From assembly GCA_949358305.1 (NCBI GenBank), contig OX442317.1, positions 5,274,186-5,338,185 on the forward strand: DNA of 64,000 nucleotides, given 5' to 3'. This document shows positions 49,897 through 58,397 of the stretch, one piece after another; the first letter of the stretch is position 1, and every line of letters begins with the position of its first letter. Origin of the DNA: Strigamia acuminata (taxonomy: Eukaryota; Arthropoda; Chilopoda; Geophilomorpha; Linotaeniidae). Under the pieces are notes generated by a model. That model had not been told where the DNA came from, ran no database searches, and saw nothing but the letters and a program-made list of their open reading frames with translations. Made by a program: the position numbers and the translations under genes.

Positions 49897-50898
49897 ATGG
49901 CGGACCCAACGGCAGTACTAACTGATTTATTTAAGAGTTTGATGATACAAAAGCGACCTGTCGTTTGTTTTGATACGGAAAAAGGGAATATTGATCAGTG
50001 GCTCGTGGCTTACGAAGCAACAATAGGCACAGATGATGAGAGAGTTAAACAATTGCCATTAGCGTTAAAAACTGATGGTCTGGCTTGGTATGTGGAATTG
50101 CTCAAGAAAAATCCAACATGGACTTGGACAGAGTGGAAACCACAACTAGAAGATAAATTTCGTAGAGGCCAGGAAAATGTTTTAAATACTCTCCACTTTA
50201 TGTCGCATACAGAAGGAACAGCGGATGCCTATATGAAAAAAGTTTTGGCTGAGTGTGCATTTGTGAGGCCGGAGCTCACTGAACATCAAAAGATTAATTA
50301 TGTTTATCAAGGGATGAAACCCGATATGAAGAAGATGATAATTACAGTATTCCCATCCACATTGGCAGAGATGGAACAGAGGGTGAAGTTGTACGAGACC
50401 CACAAGGTTAAGGATCCAGCGGATTTACTGCTCTCACTTTTCAAAAAGGTGGTGGATGAAAAGGTAACTCCAGCGACATCAGGTAAACTGAGTGGAACTG
50501 TGGAAACCTCATTAACCTACGCCGAGCTTTTAGCTGAAAATGCAATGTTAAGACAACGGTTATTAGCTCTTGAGACGGTAGAACCGACGTCAGAAGAACC
50601 CATCCTGATAGGAAGTCAGTGGTATACGCCAATGAAGCGGGGAGGTCAGAATTTCCAGTATCAGAATTATCAGAGAGGTGGTAATAGAGGTGGTAATCAA
50701 AATTACAATACTAACAGTAACAACAATAGTAAAAATGATAATACGCGTTCTTGTGGATGCTACCATCACTTTACTTGCGAGTTCTATAATCCACCAAGGT
50801 ACCAACAGGATAGAGGTGGTAGGGCTGGGAGACCAAGAAGACGTAGAAGAGAAGGTCCTAATCCTACAGTTAACACCCAACAACAGACGGAAAACTAG
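49897..50898 (+). CDS. gag: Gag polyprotein of the Ty3/gypsy element
   Basis: A 333-aa frame starts at an ATG in strong context (AAGATGG), the first ATG in a frame that is open from 49456. Residues of about 25-180 have the helical, W-rich capsid pattern of retrotransposon Gag proteins (DQWLVAYEATIG, DGLAWYVELLKKNP, LEDKFRRG, AYMKKVLAECAF). The C-terminus is rich in N, G, Q and R, with one cysteine/histidine cluster (CGCYHHFTC) that is not a canonical CX2CX4HX4C knuckle, then RPRRRRRE. Nucleic acid binding is therefore probably by the basic tail. Gag would assemble the cytoplasmic particle and package the element RNA. It ends at TAG 50896-50898, inside a 25-nt overlap with pol in the -1 frame. 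The family call is by pattern, not by search. Confidence 0.85.
   Translation: MADPTAVLTDLFKSLMIQKRPVVCFDTEKGNIDQWLVAYEATIGTDDERVKQLPLALKTDGLAWYVELLKKNPTWTWTEWKPQLEDKFRRGQENVLNTLHFMSHTEGTADAYMKKVLAECAFVRPELTEHQKINYVYQGMKPDMKKMIITVFPSTLAEMEQRVKLYETHKVKDPADLLLSLFKKVVDEKVTPATSGKLSGTVETSLTYAELLAENAMLRQRLLALETVEPTSEEPILIGSQWYTPMKRGGQNFQYQNYQRGGNRGGNQNYNTNSNNNSKNDNTRSCGCYHHFTCEFYNPPRYQQDRGGRAGRPRRRRREGPNPTVNTQQQTEN
50874..50898 (+). promoter_or_regulatory. gag-pol overlap, putative -1 frameshift window
   Basis: The pol frame opens after TAA at 50871-50873 and is in the -1 frame relative to gag, which stops at 50898. Within the overlap the gag codons end ACG GAA AAC TAG; the GGAAAAC just before the stop is the only A-run and the likeliest slip site, although it is not a perfect XXXYYYZ heptamer. 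Pol has no ATG between 50874 and its protease motif, so independent initiation is unlikely. A downstream stimulatory structure was not established. Confidence 0.6.
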
Positions 50899-53800
50899 GA
50901 GGTCGGCCACAGAGAAATTGTTACCATCCGAGTAGAAGTAAGAAGAAAAAGAATAAAAGATGGAAAAAGGATAACATTATAATAATTGACGCAAAAATTT
51001 CGGAATCATTGTTGGAAATCCCGGTAATTGTAAAAAATTTGGAAATAAAGGCAGTCATGGACACTGGAGCTAAGAAGAACATTTTGAGTGAAGAGTTAGC
51101 AGAAATATTACAGTTGGATTATCAACCTACACCCAACGTTAGATTACGAGGAATAGGAACTGATTTAATAACTCCAGTGGGTAAAACAAATTTGAACATT
51201 CAAATAGGACAATTGCAGTATTCAGTAGAAGTATTGATAGTTAGAAGTTTCAATTACCAACTTTTATTGGGAGATCCATTTATGACTTTTGCAAGGTGTG
51301 TTGTTGATTATGATTTACAAAAAATCTTTGTGGGCCGAAAAAGTGGATTAGAAGCGGTTTTCCCGATGAATAAGACGTATGTGGACCAGAATTACGTAGC
51401 AAGAGTGACAAAAGGCATAGCAATTCCACCAATGCATGAATGTGTAGTTCCAGTTAATTTAAGCACAGCGTTAACGAAAGAAATGTTTTTGGAACCTTTA
51501 GGAAATGTAATTGATAGGTTTGGTATTATGTGTTGTAAGACGTTAACAAAGTTTGAGAACGGCAAAGGCGTAATACGAGTGGCGAATCCAACATCTAAGT
51601 CCATTTTTCTGCAAGAGAAGTCTGCGATTGGTAAGGCACATTATATTATTGATATTGGGCTGATAGATGAAAAACAAGCAAATTGTTTTGACTCTAACTC
51701 CTCAAGTTCTAAGGTTGTTGAGTTGTCGAATGAAAAACAAGCAAATTGCTTTGATTTTGACTCCGCAATAGCCGAAGGTAAGATGACCAAGAACCAACAG
51801 CAACAAATGAAGCAGTTACTTCAGAAAAATCAGGACAGATTTGCCATGACAGATAAAGATTTAGGAAGAGTAACCAACTTTAGTCATAAAATTGATACAG
51901 GTGATCATGAACCTATTCACTTGCAGCCGTACAGACGATCAATTGCAGAAAAAGAAGTAGAAGCTGAGGAAACCAGAAAATTGTTAGAACAAGGAGTCAT
52001 AAGGGAATCAGAAAGTCCCTGGAGCGCGCCAGTTTTGCTCATCAAGAAAAGAGACGGTAAATGGAGGTTTTGTGTTGATTGGAGAAGGTTGAACGCAATT
52101 ACAAAGAAAATGGTGTACCCACTGCCAAGAATAGATGACACGTTAGATCAACTAGCAGGGGCCCAGTTTTTCTCGATGATGGATTTAATCCAAGGATACC
52201 ATCAAGTTGAAATAAATGAACAAGACCGAGAGAAGACAGCGTTCACCACTTCAACCGGACACTATGAATTTAATGTCCTTGGAATGGGGTTATGTAACAG
52301 CCCAGCAGCGTTTCAAAAATTGATGAATAAAGTATTGGGCAACCTCCTTGGAAAAGTCTGTATAGCCTATCTTGACGACCTTATAATTTTTTCTAAAACA
52401 TTTGAACAACATTTACAAGATCTGGACTCAGTCTTTGAAAAACTGCGAATTGCGAATTTAAAGGTAAAGCTAAGTAAATGCACGTTCGGGACGGATACCA
52501 TCCGGTATCTCGGACATGTGATTGATTCAGAAGGCATTTCACCAGATCCACGAAATCTCGAGTCTGTAGCAAAGTTTCCAATTCCATTAAATGTGAAGCA
52601 GTTAAGGGGATTTTTGGGTTTGTGCTCATATTATAGAAAATTCATTTTAGGATTTGCTGATATTTCCAAACCCTTGGTCAACCTTACGAAGAAAGACGAG
52701 AAATTCGACTGGGGACCGCCTCATGAAGAAGCATTTAAACAACTAAGAACAGCTTTGGTAACAGTGCCAGTTTTGGCTCATCCTAATTTCGCACAGCCTT
52801 TCATCATATCGACGGATGCAAGCGCTTACGGTTTGGGAGCCATTTTGAAACAAAAGCTTAACAACCAAGAGCATGTGATTTGTTATGCTAGTAGGTTATT
52901 GAGCAATGCCGAACAGAACTATACCGCGACAGAAAGAGAATGTCTGGCCATATTGTTTGGCATACAGAAATTTCGCCCTTATTTGTATGGAAAGAAGTTT
53001 ACCATCATCACGGACCACTCAGCACTTCAATGGCTGAAAAGCGTCAAAAATCCAAATGGTAGGTTAGCACGATGGAGTCTGCAGTTGGTTGACTATGATT
53101 ATGAAGTACAGCATAAGTCAGGCAAGAAACATACAGATGCCGATGCGTTAAGTAGGATTCCTGAGGACATTAGTGAAGAAGAAGTAATTATTCCTTCATT
53201 ATTGCTCGAAAATCTCGATTTACCTGCAGAGCAGCGTAAAGATCAGAAGATTATGGAACTCATCACATCACTGCAGACAATAGAGCAACTTCCGCGCAAA
53301 AGAAGACGTCCGCTACAGCAGTACGTACTTCAAGGCGATATTTTGTTTAAGAAGAAATTTAATTCCTTGAACACGGAAGAATTACTGTATATTCCACAGC
53401 ATTTGAGAAAAGATGTTTTAGTAGAAATGCATGATGGTCTTACAGGCGCTCATTTAGGCCTGAGTAGAACTTGGAAGAAAATTAGAACACGTTTCTTCTG
53501 GCCAAGGATTTATAGGGACGTAAGGAATTACGTACTCTCATGTCCGAAGTGTGCAAGTGCAAAAACCATGACAACACCGCCAAAAGGATTGATGCAGCCG
53601 TGGTCGACAGTGTCTCGACCATTCGAACGAGTAGCCATAGACACGTTAGGCAGTTTCCCAATATCTGACACAGGAAACAAGTACGTTTTCATTATTACGG
53701 ATTATTTATCACGCACTGCAATAGCTAGAGCAGCACCAGCTTGCACAGCTATTGAAGCAGCGAATGCCCTTGTTTATGAAGTCATGCTGAAAGAAGGAAG

Positions 53801-54803
53801 CCCACGAGAGATTCTGAGTGATAAGGGAACAGAATACAGAAATGAAATGATTAAGGAGATATCTGCATTGTTTAAGTCCCTTCACAAATCCACTTCCGGA
53901 TACCATCCAAGAACAAATGGTCTTACGGAAAGATTTAATGCAACAATAGCTAAGATGTTGCAGAGTTATGTAAATAAAGATCATACTGATTGGGACGCAT
54001 TTTTACCATTTCTTCTATTCTCTTACAACACTGGAGTCCATGAAACAACAGGTTACACTCCGTATTATTTATTACGAGGTTATGAAGCAGATCTCAACGT
54101 GGATGTCAACTTAAATCTTCCTCGTAAGGAATTCACTTTGCGTACTTCCAGATTTATCAGGGAGGCAAGGAGAATTGCCAATGAAAGAATACAAGAACAA
54201 GGTGTGAAAAGCAAGAAAAGGTTTGATTTGGACAGAGTACACGTGGAATTCGATCCAGGGGAGCTAGTTTATTTGAAAACACCAAATAGAAAGGTTGGGT
54301 TAAGCGAAAAGCTCTTGCCACAATTCTCTGGGCCATATGAGATCGTACGACGAACAGCGCCGAATGACTACGAAATTCGAAGTTCATCAGGCAAAAAGAT
54401 GGACATTGTGAACATAGAGCGACTGAAACCGTACAAAATGAGAGAAGAACTTTCAGAGGAAATTATGAAGCCTTTAACATCTAAAAAGGTTACATTTGCT
54501 GATGATTTGAAGGAAATAGACAGCGGAAATGAAATTATCGCGGAAAACAACGTAAATTCGTCAAACAAACCTATTTCTGCAGCTACGGAACGTTTCATTG
54601 ACGATGATGATCAAATATCGTTGCGAGGCTTATTCGAGGATGAACTTCCGGCAAAAAATGAGGAAAATCAACTTCCGAAACCGTCACCAGGCGTCGCAAG
54701 TGCGGTCGACAACGACGCGCATGCGCGACCACCTGAAATTGGCAGTTTCCGGTCACGCCGCCTACGCAAACAGGCACGGCGCGATTACACTACATTCTAC
54801 TGA
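50874..54803 (+). CDS. pol: Pol polyprotein: protease, RT, RNase H, integrase
   Basis: This is an open frame of 1309 codons read by frameshift from gag. Residues here are numbered from the TTG at 51009. An aspartic protease has DTGA at 18-21 and LLLGDPF near 90. The reverse transcriptase has D392 (FSMMDLIQGYHQ) and YLDD at 454-457. RNase H starts near D603 (STDASAYGLG) and includes TERECLAIL and TDHSALQWL. Integrase has an HHCC finger (H808, H815, C845, C848) and a catalytic triad D878, D938, E974 with the classical 35-residue D-E spacing, then a GPY/F module (GPY at 1108-1110). The roughly 115-residue tail has no recognised domain and there is no chromodomain. All catalytic residues and the frame are intact. 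Pol would mature Gag, copy the RNA and integrate the cDNA. Confidence 0.95.
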   Translation, partial: HPTTDGKLGGRPQRNCYHPSRSKKKKNKRWKKDNIIIIDAKISESLLEIPVIVKNLEIKAVMDTGAKKNILSEELAEILQLDYQPTPNVRLRGIGTDLITPVGKTNLNIQIGQLQYSVEVLIVRSFNYQLLLGDPFMTFARCVVDYDLQKIFVGRKSGLEAVFPMNKTYVDQNYVARVTKGIAIPPMHECVVPVNLSTALTKEMFLEPLGNVIDRFGIMCCKTLTKFENGKGVIRVANPTSKSIFLQEKSAIGKAHYIIDIGLIDEKQANCFDSNSSSSKVVELSNEKQANCFDFDSAIAEGKMTKNQQQQMKQLLQKNQDRFAMTDKDLGRVTNFSHKIDTGDHEPIHLQPYRRSIAEKEVEAEETRKLLEQGVIRESESPWSAPVLLIKKRDGKWRFCVDWRRLNAITKKMVYPLPRIDDTLDQLAGAQFFSMMDLIQGYHQVEINEQDREKTAFTTSTGHYEFNVLGMGLCNSPAAFQKLMNKVLGNLLGKVCIAYLDDLIIFSKTFEQHLQDLDSVFEKLRIANLKVKLSKCTFGTDTIRYLGHVIDSEGISPDPRNLESVAKFPIPLNVKQLRGFLGLCSYYRKFILGFADISKPLVNLTKKDEKFDWGPPHEEAFKQLRTALVTVPVLAHPNFAQPFIISTDASAYGLGAILKQKLNNQEHVICYASRLLSNAEQNYTATERECLAILFGIQKFRPYLYGKKFTIITDHSALQWLKSVKNPNGRLARWSLQLVDYDYEVQHKSGKKHTDADALSRIPEDISEEEVIIPSLLLENLDLPAEQRKDQKIMELITSLQTIEQLPRKRRRPLQQYVLQGDILFKKKFNSLNTEELLYIPQHLRKDVLVEMHDGLTGAHLGLSRTWKKIRTRFFWPRIYRDVRNYVLSCPKCASAKTMTTPPKGLMQPWSTVSRPFERVAIDTLGSFPISDTGNKYVFIITDYLSRTAIARAAPACTAIEAANALVYEVMLKEGSPREILSDKGTEYRNEMIKEISALFKSLHKSTSGYHPRTNGLTERFNATIAKMLQSYVNKDHTDWDAFLPFLLFSYNTGVHETTGYTPYYLLRGYEADLNVDVNLNLPRKEFTLRTSRFIREARRIANERIQEQGVKSKKRFDLDRVHVEFDPGELVYLKTPNRKVGLSEKLLPQFSGPYEIVRRTAPNDYEIRSSSGKKMDIVNIERLKPYKMREELSEEIMKPLTSKKVTFADDLKEIDSGNEIIAENNVNSSNKPISAATERFIDDDDQISLRGLFEDELPAKNEENQLPKPSPGVASAVDNDAHARPPEIGSFRSRRLRKQARRDYTTFY

Positions 54804-55460
54804 ACTTTTTCAAAGGGAACACAAGCATATTGTTGTGACCGGAGAAAATTTTCAATTGAACTTAACAACGGGATATTTAGAAAGCGCGTGTGTGACAGTA
54901 CGTATTATTAAACAATTGAAATTGAAGATTAATAGAGCGGAAATTTGGGAAGTTTGTAAACGAAATTAACACGGATAATTTTCAAGAAGCTATCTGGTGG
55001 ACCGAGACTACATGCGCCATGCGCATCCGATTCATCTACGCCACCGGATTCTTTACGAATTACACCAGAAGGCTTTGGAACCATTCGAAGAAGAAAAAGA
55101 GAAGCTAAAAGCGCCTCTTCTATGAACTTTTGATTTTAAATACTTTATTTTTTTTTGTGTATTTTAATTGAGATATAAATCTCACAATTTTTTTGTTTAT
55201 ATAGAAAATGTTAGAAAACCCGAAGAAAAAAAGTAATATAAAAATGTAGAAAAATCCAAAAAGTGTTATTTTGAATAGTAAAGTGTTGAATTTCATTGTA
55301 ATTTCTTTTAGTGAACTTTGGAATTTTGTTTTACTTTGTAAAAGATATGATTAACACTGGGGGGGGACTCATATATTTGATTATTTTTAAGGTATGATTA
55401 GCATATAAAATAATTGGCTTAAATTCTAGAGTACTGTGGTTTTTGGAGACCAAAAAATTT
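54804..55460 (+). other. 3' untranslated part of the LTR element
   Basis: There is no env-like ORF. A 123-codon frame at 54598-54969 overlaps the pol tail and another stays open to 55134, but neither has a signal peptide, membrane segment or recognised domain. From 55140 the DNA becomes A/T-rich, with an isolated G-run at 55361-55367. Confidence 0.6.
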
Positions 55461-55471
55461 AAAGAGGGGGC
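55461..55471 (+). other. Polypurine tract
   Basis: AAAGAGGGGG followed by one C lies directly before the TG of the 3' LTR. This is where plus-strand DNA synthesis is primed in LTR retrotransposons. Confidence 0.8.
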
Positions 55472-55984
55472 TGTCACGCGGTTGAGTTGCGTCGTCTGCC
55501 GACCAGCTCAAACCAGCGATAGAATTAAAGAAGTTGTCAAAATCTATCACTAGCCAGCGTACGTGATGGTGACATCACGGGCTGGTCAATCTGGATTAAC
55601 TCAGGGGGTGACTCTAGTATAAAAGAGCCACTTTGGCTCTTAGAGCTCAGTCCATCCCGGGCTTCTAAACAGTTAGCACCAGCCAGCAAATGGCGTGGTG
55701 TGATTGTTTCCCTCCAAACTGAATCAAAGTGTTAATCATATCTTAGAGTATTTATTAGGTTTAGTTTAGATTTAGTCGTACATTTTGTATTTATGATTTA
55801 AGTGTTTTGATTTAAAGAATAAAGACACTGTATTGTTTTCAATCTTAAAACTCTGGCTGTGTTTCATTTCACTCTTAGCTAATTAAGTCACTCTTTAGCT
55901 CAGCTAGTATTAGTGAAGCTAAAGGTCTAGTAGTAATAAGTAAATAAGTTACGTGGTCACTATTGGCCATTTGGCCACGTAACA
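55472..55984 (+). repeat. 3' LTR
   Basis: Identical to the 5' LTR by eye across all 513 bp, offset exactly 7200 bp. It supplies the poly(A) signal at 55818-55823. It is followed by ATAT, the apparent target duplication. Confidence 0.97.
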
Positions 55985-55991
55985 ATATCAT

Positions 55992-56092
55992 GCCCAGCTT
56001 TAATTCAATTAATCTGACAAACTCATTAATAAATAATATCGTTCCACAACGAAATTCAACATCATTTTTGATCTTTCATTTTTGCTCAAAAA
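55992..56092 (+). repeat. Right member of a diverged direct repeat around the LTR element
   Basis: CCAGCTTTAATTCAATTAAT, CTGACA, CATTAATAAATAATA and TCTTTCATTTTTG match 47896-48000. It begins 8 bp after the LTR. Confidence 0.5.
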
Positions 56093-58112
56093 TGTTTCTA
56101 ACAAAAAAAAATTCCAAAAAAAAAAATTATATACATTTTTCTGAATAACCAACTCGTACTGTTTTGATAGCTCCAAACAAATACTTCTATTCCTAAACTT
56201 CCTGATTGAACTGTCTTCGTGTGACTCTTTTTTCTGAACTCAGGAGACCATAATCCAATTTGGTCTAAGAAAAAAAAATTCGATCAATTTCTTCCTCAAC
56301 ACTTTGAGCAGTAACCAAATTTCATTTTGACAACAAAAATTGCTTTACCGAACATAAAAAAAAAAAAAAAAAAAAAACCCCAAAACTTTGTTTAGCATTC
56401 CATATATTAAAACAAACATTGCTTCAACCTGCCTAGCCAAAGATACGAGCAGACAAGAGAGTTAGAGCGCCATTTAATCTCCTCCACAGCTATATAAACA
56501 TAAATACACTAACTGAATTTGCTGTATCAACCGCCACGACATTGATTGAAAGCGCCAAAACGAACCCTCAGCAAGAAACCCTCAATTATTAACCGCGCAA
56601 TAAATTCCTCAATTCCCCGTCAATTACCACTTAATAATCGATTTCTTTTAAAAATAAAATTAACAAACCAAGATTTATTTCATTTTAATGACACGACACG
56701 AGTGAACAAAGCAGCGCCCTTTCATTCATATAAATCACATCTAATACGCTTCCTTTTCTCCGTGACAAACAAAATAAAAATTCCATAAATCTTATTCCAA
56801 CGAGTATAGTGGGCATCAGCAATGTGCAATGTGCCCTCCGACCTCTCCTCCTCTCCCGGCTCAAATTCCCTCTTCTCCCGGCATTGTAGTGAAGCCAAAT
56901 TCATTCAGCACGCGCATCCAACACCGCGCTCATTTCAACTCTGCTCCAATGTCATTTCATTCCGCTATAATACAAACTTCCGCACATAAATTCCCACTTA
57001 AATTATGCAAATCTCCTGTTTAAATGTTAACCGCGACTTAATACGGCATTTAAAACGCCAATATTTGACCCCGACGTCAAATCAAACGAAACAAAACAAA
57101 AAAATATCATTCCTCCGAAGATTGTATCGTTCAAAGCATTAATGATACTAGAGAGTAATTGTGGTCTTCCCAATGTGGTTACCAATGAATTCCAGAGTGC
57201 CCATAACTTAAATATGCTCTTGACCACTATTAGTGACCGCTGCACGTTTCGTTTATACAGTGCTCTGTAAACATGAATAGTCGGAGCCAAACTTGGCCTA
57301 CGTAAATATTTGAAAAACTTTCACCATGTTGAATATTAATGCGTAAAGTGGCGCTTAACTTCGACGCCTAGTGACAATAGTTCCAACTCGACGTTTTTAT
57401 TACTTTATTTTATCTCCAACTATCCTACGTTTTGGGATATTGAATTAGGCGATAAAATACGTGATGCGTGATTAATGTAATGCAAGCAACACAATTAACA
57501 AAAACTAATTTGTCGGAAACAATAAACATGGGAACTTTAAAACAACGCTCATAAACAAACATTGAATAATTAAATAAAGCGACAAATGTTCCGAGTGAAA
57601 GAGAAAAAAAAAGAAATAAATGGAACAAACCAAATAGTTAGTTGGTAAGATTTATTGATCTTTAAGTCAACTCATTAAAATTCAATTTTTAATGTCGTTC
57701 CGTGCAGCGATCGGCACAATTGCGAACGGTACAAATCAAAGTGGAATTTCTTATTATTCCCCCTCTTCAAAGTGTAAATTAAAGTACGCCATTACGTGAG
57801 ACGAACCGACTTGTTTTCCTTATAATTACGGCTTGCATTTTACCGAACTAATAATTAGCGAAACGAGAATGTGCAAAACTTTTGCTCCTCCGTGCGATTC
57901 GCCGTTAGTTACAAAACAACATCACGTGACTAGCCGTTGTTACAATCAAATTGTGAAATTACACAGTTGTTTCGTTTGGCAACAACCGTGCAATTACATA
58001 GAATTATCGTAATTTAAATGCATTTAGAGCGAAAGAAAAATTAAACGGATTCGCGACCCCTATTGCGTCCGTCAAGTGGAAAACTGCCAGATTGGTTGCG
58101 CTGTTTATCACT
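56093..58112. other. Non-coding DNA, no gene supported
   Basis: A 22-bp A-run lies at 56356-56377. Short frames at 56546-56788 and 57027-57290 have no domain. No RNA gene was recognised. Confidence 0.5.
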
Positions 58113-58131
58113 GATTAAAAAAGGCCGTGGA

Positions 58132-58354
58132 TATTCCCACAAACGTTTGTGGGAATAGACATGTGTCTATTTCCACAAACGTTTGTGGGAATAGATGGCC
58201 GTCACTGGGCCGGCTATTTCCACAAACAGCCATCATTCGGCCGGCTATGGTATGGTGCGCCAAAAACGCGCTATGTGAAGTTTCGGGTTGCCGAGGACGG
58301 GAGGACGGGAACGTAGCGAGAACATGAAAACGAGACGAACCAATGGCGTGGGGA
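58132..58354 (+). repeat. Left TIR of the Mutator-like element, with tandem palindromes
   Basis: 58132-58157 is a perfect 26-bp palindrome centred on AACGTT (arms TATTCCCACAAACG). After a 10-bp spacer GACATGTGTC a second copy (58168-58193) follows with one mismatch. A half-site CTATTTCCACAAAC recurs at 58214 before CAGCCATCATTCGGCCGGC. The inner part carries GAGGACGGGAGGACGGGAAC. Frames read through here come from the repeat and are not genes. Confidence 0.9.
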
Positions 58355-58391
58355 GAAGCTCAAAGAATGTCGAAATTATGTAAAACTGATT

Positions 58392-58397
58392 TTTATT
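58392..58397 (-). terminator. Poly(A) signal overlapping the transposase stop codon
   Basis: On the minus strand the end of the gene reads GAATAAAAATC, so AATAAA overlaps the TAA stop. The left TIR begins about 38 bp further on, leaving almost no 3' UTR. Confidence 0.55.

Larger units (their letters stand above)
48272..55984 (+). mobile_element. Complete Ty3/gypsy LTR retrotransposon (7713 bp)
   Basis: Two 513-bp LTRs in direct orientation, each starting TGT and ending ACA, flank an internal region with gag, then pol ordered protease-RT-RNase H-integrase, the Ty3/gypsy order. A putative primer binding site follows the 5' LTR and a polypurine tract precedes the 3' LTR. The LTRs read identical over their full length, so insertion is recent. 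ATAT flanks both ends (48268-48271 and 55985-55988), a 4-bp duplication; counting the final LTR base it could be the 5-bp AATAT. There is no third ORF of env type. Both ORFs are free of stops, so the copy may be active. Confidence 0.97.

Noticed and set aside
54598-54969. 123-codon frame overlapping the pol tail, possible third ORF of the LTR element
   Set aside because: Half of it is out of frame within pol; no signal peptide, membrane segment or envelope-like feature is present.
58127-58327. 66-codon frame repeated at 62027-62245
   Set aside because: Both are readings of the two terminal inverted repeats, which explains their identical protein sequence.
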